Positions 1 through 10,239 of a DNA stretch of 64,000 nt are shown piece by piece (position 1 is the first letter of the stretch; every line of letters starts with the position of its first letter). Under the pieces are notes generated by a model. The model made no database searches. It was not told the origin of the DNA and saw only the letters and a program-made list of their open reading frames with translations. The stretch spans positions 16,231,106 to 16,295,105 of the forward strand of contig JAUJPP010000005.1 of the NCBI GenBank assembly GCA_030562195.1, in the 5' to 3' direction. This stretch comes from Nipponacmea schrenckii (taxonomy: Eukaryota; Mollusca; Gastropoda; Lottiidae). A program made the translations under genes and the position numbers.

Positions 1-1560
1 CTTCTTGACTCCACTCATAGACTCGTAGGAAATAAGATATCGCGGACTGGCGATGACTGAGTTTAAAGAATTCCGTTCTGTTTCGCAACTCCAGGAACCT
101 TGTTAGGGTGTAGGGTTTGTTGGGTGTAGGGTTTTTGTCATGGTGGAGGGATTGTTTTTGTATGTTGAAATGTTTGTTTCGAAATAAACGTCTTGTAACT
201 TCTTCTCTATTATTCCTTACTCACATATCGCAGTATTCTGAACCTGGAACGTACGTAGGTGGGATTAAGCTGTGCGGGAGCAGCGCCGCCCCTTTCCCCC
301 TGCTACACATGTAATAATATAACAGTAATATCCTGGACTAGATTTTATTGTTATGTTAATAGTCATGATAAAATGTTATCGTCTTATTCAAGTCGGCCAA
401 CGTGCACATACATTTATATCACTATTGTCAAAATAGTACTTCATAGAAATTGGTCCAAACGCCAAATTTCAATTCCTGTTGAACATTATTTACCCTCTAC
501 ATAAAACTTTAAACTAAAAGTTCTATCTCGTATGTTTGCGATTTCGAAAACTATAATTATGAAAGTAAAGTAATTCAAAAGTAGGCCTAGCCTAAGTTTG
601 CTTTGTTTAGCTTAGTACAAAAAAAGTTCATAGTCACTCGCGATGACGTTCGATAAACGCATTCGTAAAACAGATTCGACATCTCAAACTGGTGGACATT
701 TCAAACTGCTACACCGGCGATCAAGTAACATACAATACTACAACATACAATTTATTTAAAAATACACAAGTACATGTATATTGAATGGACAGATCTATTT
801 TCCGCCGATCAAGTACATGACATCAAAAACTATATATTATTTCAACGTAAAGTTTGTTTTAAAATACATACGTGCATTGCATTAATAATGGATGCCATAG
901 GTTACCGTCAAGGAATAGATTAGTACATGTGCATAAGACGAGCAGATATCAAAGACATATACAATATTTCAACGTGCAATTTGTTCAAAATACACAAGAA
1001 CATGTGTACAAATGGACAGATCTTTTTTTCAGGCGATCAAGTACATGACCAAAGTACATGTGCTGCGAGCGGGCTACCCAATCCTACTCCATTTTAAGTC
1101 CTTATTTTGTTTTTCGTTTTTTTTTTGGGGGGGTGGGAGTTGTAGTATTTGTCCTAGTATTTGTCCATGCTCAAGACCAGCTTTAAGGATGTTTACTCAT
1201 CCCACACGGTAATAATCAAAATTTTCAACTGATTCAAGTTTAGGCCAAAATAGAATCGATGGTGAAACAATATGTGATATATTTGTGGGAAAGAATTATC
1301 ATTACTTGAATAATAGAGAACCACAATTGTTAAGATAGTTATTTAGAAAGTAAGTAATAGTCAAAATTTAAGCAAATGAACATGAACATCGACAAGGTAA
1401 GGTGACAAAATTCATTAGTTGAGAAAAGAATACCTGTATGACAGGAAGTATGCTTATGCTAAGAAAAGATTATCATTCTTCGAAAAGTTTTTAAAATATT
1501 TTATAAAAACTGTCACTTATATAACACTGACGAACAGATTTGGGTTCATTGTTAAAATGA
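1..1560. other. Intergenic stretch, no supported gene
   Basis: No convincing coding region is seen here; the short open frames have no recognisable motif. The only structure is an imperfect direct repeat of roughly 235 bp period. The block around 740-840 (phrases such as aatggacagatct and gatcaagtacatgac) recurs, diverged, around 960-1060. A short G-rich run lies near 1126-1137. Confidence 0.5.
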
Positions 1561-1759
1561 AGGACAATAACTAGAAAACTGCTAAATTTGATTTCGGGGA
1601 AGGAAGGGATTGAATCTCCCAAATGTACAGGCCTAGGGTGGAACAAATATTTTATTGAGAAATTGGGATCTGGATTTGTTGGGTGTTTTTCTTCTCTTCT
1701 GATCTAAAATTAGAAATAAATAAAATGACTCGCCCGAATTGCGAGAAGTATAGTACCTG

Positions 1760-2395
1760 TTAAGTACAGATTGTTTTTAGTTTGCTATGAATACGGTTGT
1801 CATTTAAGTTCTGATTTTTTGAATATGCCACTATCATTTTCTGTTTATAGACATGAGGAAATTTCTCTTGAAGACTCTTATAATGGGTTTGAACTATCTT
1901 ACTTGCTTTATTGCTGGTTGTATTAAAGGGAACTACAAAGGGTGCTATGCCTATACTGTGGTGAATATTAAGTCCTATGGGTCTTGCTGTATTTAATGTC
2001 TCAATCCAATGGGCTTCTCTAGATTGTCGGAATTTGGTAGTTTCATCTTCGAGCAAATCGATTTCAATGCGCTCAATTGGGGTTAGGGTGAGATCGTCAA
2101 GTGAATGGTCGTCAAGATTGAAATGATTAGAAGCAGGCTTGTCTTTTTTTAATTTAATATCTGATCTGTGAGCATTAAAACGAGTGCGTAATTTGTTCTT
2201 TCTTTCCCCGATATATTGTTTGGGACATTTTTTACATGAAATTAAGTATATTACATTCGAGTTTTCACATGTTAGGTGCTCTTGGATCGGGTATCTTTTA
2301 TTCGTAGAGTTACTTAGAAAATAATGCGTTTCTGATATAAAGGGACATGTTTTGCAAAATACATACATAGGGGACATCCTTAAACCTGGAGGCAT
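1760..2395 (-). pseudogene. PLE GIY-YIG endonuclease domain (C-terminal part of PLE ORF2)
   Basis: This is the C-terminal endonuclease module of the Penelope polyprotein, which nicks target DNA for retrotransposition. The open frame has 211 codons. Near residues 45-75 it reads NVIYLISCKKCPKQYIGE followed by a KLRTRFNAHRSDIK-like segment. This is the GIY-YIG signature in its Penelope form (IYLI...YIGE), with the downstream R and H. A Cys-rich linker (CKTCPF, CEN, CKKC) precedes it, as in other PLEs. The frame is separated from the RT upstream by frame changes near 2310-2610, so the original single ORF is broken. Confidence 0.72.
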
Positions 2396-2816
2396 AAAGT
2401 CTATTTTTGGCTGCTAACTGTGCTAAGGTGGAATTTTTTATGTTTCGTAAAAATCGTTTAGAGGATCCACGCTCTTTCAGTTTTGAGAAAACAATCGTAC
2501 AGGTTTGGTTGAAATCAGAAGACCTTGTGCAAATTCGGTGAAATCGTAAAACTTGTGACTTAATTATTCCAGAAAATGTATGTTTTGGATGAAATGAGCT
2601 CTTATGCAAAAGTTGATGAGTGTCGGTTTCTTTGAAATATACTTTAATATCTAATTTGCTGCTATGGAATAATATCTAATTTATTAGTCTCTGCTATGGA
2701 ATCTCCTTTAAAAACAGTAGTATCGAGAAAATCTATGCTTTTGTGACTGGCGTTGGCTGTTAGTTTGATGGACGGGTGGTGGTTTTTGAGGATTTCAAAA
2801 AATTGCCAAAATTGTT
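2310..2816 (-). pseudogene. PLE RT thumb/linker region, frame-shifted
   Basis: This links the RT palm and the endonuclease on the minus strand. The frame at 2609-2310 contains LLHKSSFHPKHTFSGIIKSQ (read from the upstream context) and VLRFHRICTRSSDF. That pattern (SxHPxHTxxGI..SQ.LR..RIC) lies just after the palm in Penelope RTs. In-frame stops lie between 2640 and 2816. It is annotated only as a broken continuation of the neighbouring RT, not as a separate gene. Confidence 0.6.
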
Positions 2817-3931
2817 CTATGGAGTAAGTCCAAACCATAAAATGTCATCTAAGAAGCGTCCATAGAAAAGTGGGTCAAATGGACAAAGGGGTAATACCTC
2901 ACGTTCCCACTCTGCCATGAAAAGGTTTGCGTATGAAGGGGCGAATCGTTTGTCCATGGCTGTACCTGAGGTTTGTAGATATGTTTTACCATTTAATGTG
3001 AAATCATTGCGACTAAGACAAATCTCTAAAAGCTGTAGAATTGCATCGTCGGGTCTGTCTGGATCTGGGTTTCTATCAAAAGCTTTGCGAACTGCCATTA
3101 GGCCAGTAGTGTTGTCGATATTGGTGTACATAGAAGTTACGTCTATTGAAATTAGAATAGCATTTGAAGGGACTTTGAGGTTTTTTATTTTATTGACAAA
3201 GTCAGTTGTGTCCTTAAGGTAGGCTCGATGTTGACATGCTAGTGGTAGTAAGAAATGACCGATGTATTCTGAGACTGCATAAGACTCACTACCACAGTCA
3301 GAGATAATCGGGTGGCCTTTAGGGATTCTATTAGGCATGAACCAATCCTTGGTAGGATTCTTATGAATTTTCGGCAAAGTGTATAAGTGTCTCTCGCGGC
3401 AATCAGGTTTGGCAGAAAGATAGTCATATTGTTTCTGTATTAAATGACTTGATTTAACTAAGTCGGCAAGAATATTGTTTATCATACTAACAGTTTCTTT
3501 AAAAATCGGCTTCCGTAAAATTGCATAGTGTTTAGGATTATTCAATTGATGCTCTGCTTCTGCAATATAATCTTCCCTGTTTAATATAACGCAACATGGA
3601 CCTTTGTCACTCTTTTTAATTACAATGCTATCGTCTCTTTTAAGTACATTTAATGCTTCACGTTATACTCGCGTTAGATTAGGCTTCTCGTGTGTTATGG
3701 AAAGATTTGATATTTGGTTATTCATACTTGTAAATACGTTTAATATTTCTGGATGGACAGCGGTTTTAGGTGGTTTCCACGTGGATTTAGGAATAAACAT
3801 TGTTCTAGCACCGCGTGGAGGGTGGTTTCGAAAAAAGTATGTGCAACTGAGATTCCGTTGAAATCGTTGAATAGACGGTTGAAGATAATCAAGGTTAGGT
3901 AATTTAGGAGTCGGAATAAATTTAAGTCCAC
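2817..3931 (-). pseudogene. PLE reverse transcriptase core
   Basis: This is Penelope-type reverse transcriptase. The 242-codon frame at 3545-2817 shows the order typical of the family: LYTLPKIHKNP, then GHPIISDCGSESYAVSEYI (primer-grip-side region), then ISIDVTSMYTNI (motif A with its catalytic Asp), then a TSGTAMDKRFAPSYANLFMA segment (motif B), then FYGRFLDDILWFG (motif C, catalytic Asp pair). The upstream part (3931-3546) is in other frames and continues the N-terminal RT region. 'TAMDKRFAPSYAN' departs slightly from the usual G...APxYAN pattern. Frame breaks at both sides make the gene a pseudogene. Confidence 0.8.
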
Positions 3932-4030
3932 GGTCTAAGATTGAATGCTGGAGGGGTGTGAGAATTTTTCGGCTTAAGTTAACGACGGTTTGGCCTAGCG
4001 GCGGCCTCTCGATATTTTTATCCCCAGTAA

Positions 4031-4852
4031 TTAGTTTAAAGGCTTACCCGGTGCTTGAAGCTGGTGTATCCAAAACAAGTATATATTGTTGGCTGTTTCC
4101 GGAGACCAATGAAGCTTATCAACTGGTTCGAATTCTTCTTCGTAGGGTGACAGGATAGTTGCGTTCTCAGTGTCGGAGTTCATCATCATATCGTTGAATG
4201 TCTTAAGATTTTGCTGGACTTTCTTAGAGATTTTATTAGAGATAGGTATACATGAGAAGATGATCTTGGAGCTAGAAAAGGTTTGGTTGGCTATGGAAAT
4301 TAATTTCTGGACTTGGTTAAATGAGGTTTTGGCTAACTGGTCACGATTGTTGAGGCCTACGTGCAGAATGATCGTAGCCGGTTTATGATCATGGTCGTAA
4401 GATTCAAGTATGGACTGGACTTGGTGGATTTGGGCACCAGGGTACGAGTGTATTTCGGTGTCTGGAGCTGTTTTGGTAATTTGGTTGAGGTTTGAGGACC
4501 CAATAATTAAAGTAGATTTCTGTAGAGCAGGTAGATTCCATGATGACTTGTCCTTGGTTTGGTGATAAAAGGGTTTGGTAGCGGATATAATGGTTGTCGA
4601 CGGGGTGATAGGTACTGGATTGGTAGTTGTTACAAATGTGGCATTGGGTACGGACTGATATCTGGTTCGAGGTGGAGATGGTCTTGGCACACGACTTGAC
4701 CTGGTTGGAGAATTCGGGGTGGTTTGTTGATCCAAAAACTTACAGAAGGAAGAAAGGTCGACCGAACCTGGGTCACGTGGTGAAGATTCGGATGGTGTAG
4801 GCGAGGAATCTGAAAGGGAAAAGAGAAGGGGATGGTGAACTGCGGGCACCAT
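4031..4852 (-). CDS. SGNH/GDSL-hydrolase-like ORF upstream of the PLE RT
   Basis: The 273-codon frame has a Ser/Pro/Thr-rich N-terminal third and a C-terminal domain with SGNH-hydrolase blocks. Block I is IIGSSNLNQI, with the putative nucleophile Ser but the usual preceding Asp replaced. A G-x-N block appears as ILHVGLNNRD. The terminal D-x-x-H block is DKLHWSPET. Esterase-like SGNH domains occur as accessory ORFs in several retrotransposon groups (CR1, some DIRS-like elements). Finding one directly upstream of a Penelope RT is unusual. A second copy of the same ORF family lies at 61500-62000, again behind the same Pro/His-rich leader, so both belong to one repeat family. The start at 4852 is the first Met, but translation may begin further upstream. 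Confidence 0.55.
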   Translation of the reverse strand: MVPAVHHPLLFSLSDSSPTPSESSPRDPGSVDLSSFCKFLDQQTTPNSPTRSSRVPRPSPPRTRYQSVPNATFVTTTNPVPITPSTTIISATKPFYHQTKDKSSWNLPALQKSTLIIGSSNLNQITKTAPDTEIHSYPGAQIHQVQSILESYDHDHKPATIILHVGLNNRDQLAKTSFNQVQKLISIANQTFSSSKIIFSCIPISNKISKKVQQNLKTFNDMMMNSDTENATILSPYEEEFEPVDKLHWSPETANNIYLFWIHQLQAPGKPLN

Positions 4853-5117
4853 TGGTTCGACATGGTGGTGACTCTTGTTGGTGCAGGTGTTTGTGAGTCA
4901 ATCTCCATTTCAGTTGGTAAGGATATGGTTACTCTGGTTTTGGCTCCGTTGATCGTTTGGTAGAATTTGGCAATCACAGGTTGAGTTAAACGTTTCCCAT
5001 AGGATCGACGGGCCCATGAGAGGGCATGGGAAATGATGCGGTCGATGGCTGGTTGTGATAAAGACTTGGTTCGGATGAAGGTGAGTTTCTCCTGCAGAGT
5101 TGTTTGGTAATGATCGA

Positions 5118-5459
5118 TCAGAGCTTAACAAAGGGTTCTTCCTCCTTATGAGTGGGAACTGGTTGGCGTCTGTGGGTTGGTGTGCGTTTCTGATATTGGT
5201 GAGGCCGGTGGTTATTTTGGGATTGGTAGGCTGTGTTGCGGGTAGGTCGATGGTTATCTTTGGGTGGATTGGCTATATTGTGGGTAGGTCGTTGGTGAGG
5301 TGGTATATAAATGGCTTGATTGGTTGGTGGTCGGCGATTGGTAGATGGTAGAGGTCGATGGAATACTGGGCCGTTATAGGGTTCGTGATGTTGAATTGGT
5401 TGGCGATAAGTGTTGCGTTGTCTGGCTTCTTGCCAGTGGTTGTCAAAGTTGCGGAGCAT
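5118..5459 (-). CDS. Pro/His/Gln-rich leader ORF of the PLE family
   Basis: This 113-codon frame starts MLRNFDNHWQEARQRNTYRQ and is very rich in Pro, His, Gln, Asn and Arg, with repeated NHRP-like units. It has no recognised domain and looks like a disordered, nucleic-acid-binding, gag-like leader. A clearly related frame occurs at 62744-62243 in the same position relative to the SGNH-like ORF. That conservation supports a real 5' coding part of the repeat. It probably continued into the SGNH-like ORF in the ancestor, because overlapping frames at 4630-5131 fill the interval. Confidence 0.5.
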   Translation of the reverse strand: MLRNFDNHWQEARQRNTYRQPIQHHEPYNGPVFHRPLPSTNRRPPTNQAIYIPPHQRPTHNIANPPKDNHRPTRNTAYQSQNNHRPHQYQKRTPTHRRQPVPTHKEEEPFVKL

Positions 5460-6654
5460 AATGAAAATAAGTCTAGGTTAGACAGGGAATGTTCAGTTGT
5501 AATTAAATATGTGTGAAATTTTAATATGCTAGCGTAAAATGTAGGGATCCAGGTATGTAAAAGAAGACGAATTGGGTGTTGGAAATAAAGTAAGATGAAA
5601 ATATAAGTGAAAAATGCAAAAATATATATTAATTAAATAACACTAACAATAATGTAGAAAAGCAAAACAAAAACTTACATAAATGACACAAACCGGTTTT
5701 CGAAATATTATTCTTTATCAAGTGTCGAGTGGCTATTGTTATGTTCTCGTATACCAATTCCTCAAACACAATTGTGAGAATAATCGTCCAGCAAAATTTC
5801 ATATATGTCGCCAGTCACAAGCAGTATGTTGGCAAAATATAATAGGTTGTTAAAGACTTCATTATTAACATCACATCGTCCTATATAATGATAAAGAATC
5901 TCTTTTCATTTTCGTTAACAAACCATGTTCCTCATTGTATATAGATACATCTGAAGGTTTTACTCATACGGGAGTAATTTGTTTCCAAGATAGAATGTTT
6001 AATTTACCATGGCGAACGGATATTGAAAGCGCAGAATAGTCGATATCGACAAGACATTTATTGGAAAATAGAGATTAATTACTGAGACAAATCTTCTGAC
6101 TGATTGAACACAATGTTCCTTTGTAAATAGCATGCAAGCAACCCTACGTGCATTTATTCGCTTTTATGAATCAGTTTTCGACATGACAAGACAATCCATT
6201 AGAAAAAGACACATGGCTGCACCCTATATATAGTACAAGACTCAGTCAGAAGGAAAACGCATCACTTACTCAACACGTGGCAATAACCTAATTTTCTTAC
6301 ATCACTCGTTCAGAAGAAGATACATCAGTACTAAAAAAAAAGAAAGAAAATAACAATATCCATATCACAAGAATCATTCAGAAGGTTAAGACTGATTCGC
6401 AAGTATATAATACAAAGCTTTACCTGTTTCGTTATTTAAACATTAATAATAAATCCAGACATAATTCTGGTGAGCTGTGAACACTATTACAGGTAAGCTT
6501 ATCGACAGAAATTCCCTTTTAAACGCCCACATGAATATATGGACGTATATGGATGTCGGCCCTGTCCTCCTGTACGTCAACATGTGTTGTGGACAATATA
6601 GAAGCTACAATTTTTTAACAATTAATAAGACGGCGGTCAAGTTAGATTTTTAAG
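5460..6654. other. Non-coding interval between PLE copies
   Basis: AT-rich sequence with no supported ORF or RNA. It probably contains the 5' UTR of PLE copy 1 up to about 5540 and unique flanking DNA beyond that. No terminal repeat or target duplication was recognised. Confidence 0.4.
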
Positions 6655-7420
6655 ATATTTCGATAAACGGTTTTTGATTTCGGGAGGGTTTGAATCTCCC
6701 CGATGTACAGGCCTAAAGTGGAACAAATATTTATTTGAGAACTGCCATTAGGCCAGTAGTGTTGTCGATATTGGTGTACATAGAAGTTACATCAATTGAA
6801 ATTAAAATAGCATTTGAAAGAACTTTTATTTTATTTATTTGTTTGACAAAGTCAGTTGTGTCCTTACGGTAGGCTCGATGTTGACATGCTATTGGTAGTA
6901 AGAAATAATAAATGTATTCTGACACTGCATACGACTCACTTCCACAGTCCAAGATAATCGGGCGGCTTTAAGTTTCTTTAAAACTTGTCTCTCTTAGGGG
7001 TTCTATTCATTTGGCTATTCATACTTGCAAATACGTTAAATATTTTAGGATGGATGTCGGCTTTATGTGGTTTCCACATGGATTTAGGAATAAACATTAG
7101 CACCACGTGGGGGTGGTTTCGAAAAAAGTATGTGCAACTGAGATTGTGCTGAAATCGCTCTAAAGATGGTCGAAGATAATCAAGTTTTGATAATTTAGGT
7201 GTCGGAATAAATTAAAGTCCACGGTCTAAGATTGAATACTGGCGGGGTGTGAGAATTTTTCGGCTCAGGTTACGACTAGCGGCGGCCTCTCATTATTTTT
7301 ATCCCCAGTAGTTAGTTTCAAGACTGAACCGGTACTTCCAGCTGGCGTAACAAGTAAATATTGTTGGCTGTTTCCGGAGACCAATGAAGATTATCAACGA
7401 TTCGAATTCATAAGTATATG
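6655..7420 (-). mobile_element. Penelope-like element copy 2, internally deleted
   Basis: Three blocks match PLE copy 1 in order. The 3' trailer at 6665-6740 matches 1590-1660. An RT piece at 6731-6952 contains YAVSEYI and ISIDVTSMYTNI (motif A). 7015-7420 matches 3715-4135. Everything between motif A and the trailer (motifs B and C and the GIY-YIG domain) is missing. The copy is therefore a deletion derivative. It abuts the truncated end of the Gypsy element at about 7430. Confidence 0.75.
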
Positions 7421-7436
7421 TAAAATAATGAATTTC

Positions 7437-7691
7437 TTATTCACAAATATTACAATCAACATTTTCTAATGGTAATCTTGATAACATATCTGCGTTACAG
7501 TGATCAGAGGACTTTCTGTACTCAATGGTGTACTGATAAGCAGCTAAAATAAGACTCCACCTTTGCATTCTAATAGCAGCTAAAGTAGGAATACCTGCTT
7601 TGGGACTAAACAAAGTAGTTAACGGTTTATGGTCAGTGATCAAAACAAATGGACGACCATATAAATACTTAATGAAATTTTCTAACACCAA
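7437..7691 (-). pseudogene. Gypsy RNase H domain fragment
   Basis: The 84-codon frame includes FVLITDHKPLTTLF, the conserved RNase H strand with its acidic residue (TDHKPL). It is followed by RMQRWSLILAAYQYTIEYR and ADMLSRLPL, the hallmark end of the Ty3/Gypsy RNase H. This domain degrades the RNA strand of the RNA/DNA hybrid during reverse transcription. The coding sequence stops shortly after ADMLSRLPL, and integrase is absent. Confidence 0.8.
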
Positions 7692-7699
7692 AAATAATA

Positions 7700-8285
7700 C
7701 CTAACGCTTCACGATCTATTTGACTATAATTTTTGCTCTGCCTTACTCAAAGTACTGGATGCATAAGCTATTGGAAGTTCTTGACCATTGTCCATTACAT
7801 GAGAAATAACTGAACCAATCCCTACTGGAGATGCGTTACATGCTAAAATCAATTTCTTATCATTACTATAATGAACTAATAATTTATCACTAGTAAGAAA
7901 CTTTTTAACAGAATTAACAGCTGAGGTACATTCTAAGGTCCAATTCTACTCTACATTTTTAACTAACAAGTGATACAATGGCGATACTACAGTTGACAAA
8001 TTAGGCAAGAAATGGGAATAATACTGAACTACACCAAGAAATGTTCTTAATTCTTAGACATTACTAGGCAACTTAGCATTACTGATAGCTTGAACTTTAC
8101 TAGGTGTTGGGTGCAATTCCATGACGTTCAAGTCTATTGAGTACTTCATTTAAAAGTTCACTGTGCTGAAGGTCACTTGAAGCACTAATTAAAATGCCAT
8201 CTATTTTACAACAAACTCTATCTAATTCACAGAGAATTTTGTCCATAACTACCAAACGGTAGTTTCTGATATTGGAACAATCCAA
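7700..8285 (-). pseudogene. Gypsy RT palm/connection remnant
   Basis: This continues the RT of the upstream frame after a frame break at 8227-8285. The piece at 8285-8100 contains the motif C region, but it reads CCKIDGILIS instead of the expected xxIDDILI form. One catalytic Asp has therefore been lost. Downstream, minus-strand codons near 8040-7960 give a VQYYSHFLPNLS-like segment, which in Gypsy elements is the RT-RNase H connection (YxRxFIxxxS). Multiple stops are present. Confidence 0.6.
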
Positions 8286-9060
8286 GATGAGTGTTAATTG
8301 TCAACAGTTCCTTTGATTCTTGATCTAAGGCTAATTGTAGATAAGCACTTGATAAATCTAACTTACTAACTATAACACCGCCAATTAACTTTGCGTACAA
8401 ATCTTCAGTAGTAGGAAGAGGATAAGGTTCGTCTTCAATATAACGGTTTACTGAAACTTTATAGTCTCCACATATTCTCACAACACCTGGAGTTTTCTTT
8501 GGTACAACTACGATTGGAGATGCCCATTCACTTTTCTCCACATTTACTAATACACCAGTTGACACTAGATGATTTAGCTGTTTCTCCACAGACTCTTTGA
8601 CAGCATACGCAACCGGACGTGTACGACAAAATATAGGGGCACTATTTCCACGAATGTTCACATTAGCCACAAAAGGAGTTATACAACGATTGCTAGATAG
8701 TGTAAATACTGAATTGTATTTATCTAAAATATTACTTACAGAATTCTTATATACAGAGAATAAATTTTGCCAATTTAAATTAATTGTTTTGAGCCACTCT
8801 CTGCCTAACAATGGTTGTTTACGTCCTTGCACTATAATAATACGCATATCACTATACTTTTTACCACTCAACATTACATCAACAAATATTTCACCTGCAA
8901 CTGGTATAACAGATCCAGAGGAACCACGTAATATAGCATTTGACTTTCCCAAAGGCACATCAGGAAACGTTTCAAAATACAAATCTTCTGGAATAACTGT
9001 AACAGATGCAGCAGTATCAACTGTAAAATTAACTGTTTCACCAAATATACTCATTTCCAC
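8227..9060 (-). CDS. pol: Gypsy pol: aspartic protease and reverse transcriptase N-terminal half
   Basis: The 277-codon frame begins with a retropepsin domain: FTVDTAASVTVIP near residues 11-25 (D-T-A active site) and LLGREWL near residue 84. RT follows: WASPIVVVPKK, RICGDYKVSVN, YPLPTTEDL, and VSKLDLSSAYLQL (motif A, catalytic Asp), then LPFG. The frame breaks just after LPFGSYG, where motif B should continue, and the RT resumes in another frame at 8285-8100. The order protease-RT-RNase H is standard for Ty3/Gypsy pol. Confidence 0.82.
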   Translation of the reverse strand: MEMSIFGETVNFTVDTAASVTVIPEDLYFETFPDVPLGKSNAILRGSSGSVIPVAGEIFVDVMLSGKKYSDMRIIIVQGRKQPLLGREWLKTINLNWQNLFSVYKNSVSNILDKYNSVFTLSSNRCITPFVANVNIRGNSAPIFCRTRPVAYAVKESVEKQLNHLVSTGVLVNVEKSEWASPIVVVPKKTPGVVRICGDYKVSVNRYIEDEPYPLPTTEDLYAKLIGGVIVSKLDLSSAYLQLALDQESKELLTINTHLGLFQYQKLPFGSYGQNSL

Positions 9061-9120
9061 TTAAACTTCAGGATGGACCATATCTAAGTTTCTGGTTTTT
9101 AGCATTGCCATTACCATGTT

Positions 9121-9930
9121 TTAGTCCAAACATTGCACCAGTCTCATTATCCATATTGACTGATTCATTCCATCTTCCACACAGAGTGCTGATCCATACG
9201 ATTTCTTGAATTTACCTTTAAATCCACTTTTAGATTGAAATTTATCTTGAGTAGACGGACTTGAGACAGGCTTGTTTCGCCTTGGTTGACGACAGCCAGC
9301 AATGATATGACCTATTTTGCCACAATTGTAACATTTTCTGCTTATATAAGGACACTCACTTGATCTATGATTTCCTGTACAACGACCACACACAGTCTTA
9401 GAGTTCACAAAATTTGGTTTGACATTAACAGCACTACTAACACGATCTACAGTACCTTTATTAACAGATGTTTTATCATGCATTCTACCAGAATCGTTGA
9501 AGGCAGCTTCCATATTTAAGGCAATAGTCTGAGCTTTCTCCCATGTCAGCTTATCCAATCCAATTTCGAATAATTTTTGCTGTATCGATCTAGATTTCAA
9601 TCCAGATGTAAAAGTGTCTCTTAAATTCGGTAACAGCTCTTCTGGTGTAAACTCACAATCTCGACTCATTTTCTTCAGCTCGACTATATAATCGGACACA
9701 GACTCACCATCTTTCTGTTTTCGTCCACGTAGTAAAACTCTCTTCGCCATAACTCTCTCTGGCGGTTTATAGTAGCTATCTAAAGCTGATATCAAGTCCT
9801 TGTAACTCGAATTTTCTACATCTACTGGTGCAACTAATGCAGAAACTAAATCAAACGTATCAGGTCCAACAACTGTTAAAAACACGTTAAATTTATTGTC
9901 TATTTTGTTTGATTTCATCCAAAACTCCAA
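9121..9930 (-). CDS. gag: Gypsy gag with two CCHC zinc knuckles
   Basis: The 269-codon frame has a retrotransposon capsid-type region (residues about 1-150, including YKDLISALDSYYKPP and VSDYIVELKKMSRDCEF). Two zinc knuckles follow: CGRCTGNHRSSEC (CX2CX3HX4C) and CYNCGKIGHIIAGC (CX2CX4HX4C). A basic tail comes after them. Gag packages the element RNA. The visible start (9930) probably lies inside the original gag, because matching coding potential continues a little upstream. About 60 bp separates gag from the pol frame. Confidence 0.82.
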   Translation of the reverse strand: MEFWMKSNKIDNKFNVFLTVVGPDTFDLVSALVAPVDVENSSYKDLISALDSYYKPPERVMAKRVLLRGRKQKDGESVSDYIVELKKMSRDCEFTPEELLPNLRDTFTSGLKSRSIQQKLFEIGLDKLTWEKAQTIALNMEAAFNDSGRMHDKTSVNKGTVDRVSSAVNVKPNFVNSKTVCGRCTGNHRSSECPYISRKCYNCGKIGHIIAGCRQPRRNKPVSSPSTQDKFQSKSGFKGKFKKSYGSALCVEDGMNQSIWIMRLVQCLD

Positions 9931-10147
9931 CCGTTTTTTTATAATTGGTCCAGAGTTCTTCGCTGGGCCTATACTCTTTAATTATACCTATCATTCTAGA
10001 TGCCATGATGATGGATAAATCTTTAATTTCACTCAGAAATTACACAGAACCTTCACACAGAAACTTCACACAGAACTTCACAAAGAAAAGAAAGTACAAC
10101 TTCTACCATGAGTCTACCATGAACATATCGGGCAAACCTTTTTATCC

Positions 10148-10168
10148 CATCCTCGTCGCCAAATCTGT
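10148..10168 (-). promoter_or_regulatory. Candidate primer-binding site and 5' LTR edge of the Gypsy element
   Basis: On the minus strand the LTR-like sequence ends ...TACTAAACA, with AATAAA about 20 bases before. It is followed by GATTTGGCGACGAGGATGGG. TGGCGACGAGGATGGG-type sequences are common just inside the 5' LTR of Gypsy elements, where a tRNA 3' end anneals. The tRNA identity was not determined. Confidence 0.45.
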
Positions 10169-10239
10169 TTAGTACGAAGTTTATTAACTAACTGACACAG
10201 ACGATAATACAGATAACATGCAGACATAAGAATAATGAT

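Larger units (their letters stand above)
1560..5540 (-). mobile_element. Penelope-like retroelement (PLE), copy 1, degenerate
   Basis: Reading on the minus strand, the element has a Pro/His/Gln-rich leader ORF, an SGNH-hydrolase-like ORF, a Penelope-type reverse transcriptase region, and a C-terminal GIY-YIG endonuclease. The RT-plus-GIY-YIG order is diagnostic of Penelope-like elements. Several frame changes separate the parts, so it is not functional as it stands. The 3' trailer near 1590-1660 (gaatctccc...tgtacaggcct) is repeated at 6665-6740, the matching end of copy 2. Outer limits are approximate, because no clean terminal repeat was found. Confidence 0.75.
7437..10170 (-). mobile_element. 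Ty3/Gypsy LTR retrotransposon, 3'-truncated
   Basis: Minus-strand order is primer-binding-site-like sequence (about 10165), gag with two zinc knuckles, aspartic protease, RT, then RNase H, where the element stops against PLE copy 2. The integrase and 3' LTR are missing. The sequence upstream of the PBS contains AATAAA (minus strand, about 10182) and ends ...AAACA, consistent with the end of a 5' LTR. The full LTR cannot be delimited because the second LTR is absent. Confidence 0.8.

Noticed and set aside
117..504. Short frames at the window start
   Set aside because: No motif, low-complexity composition, and no conserved context.
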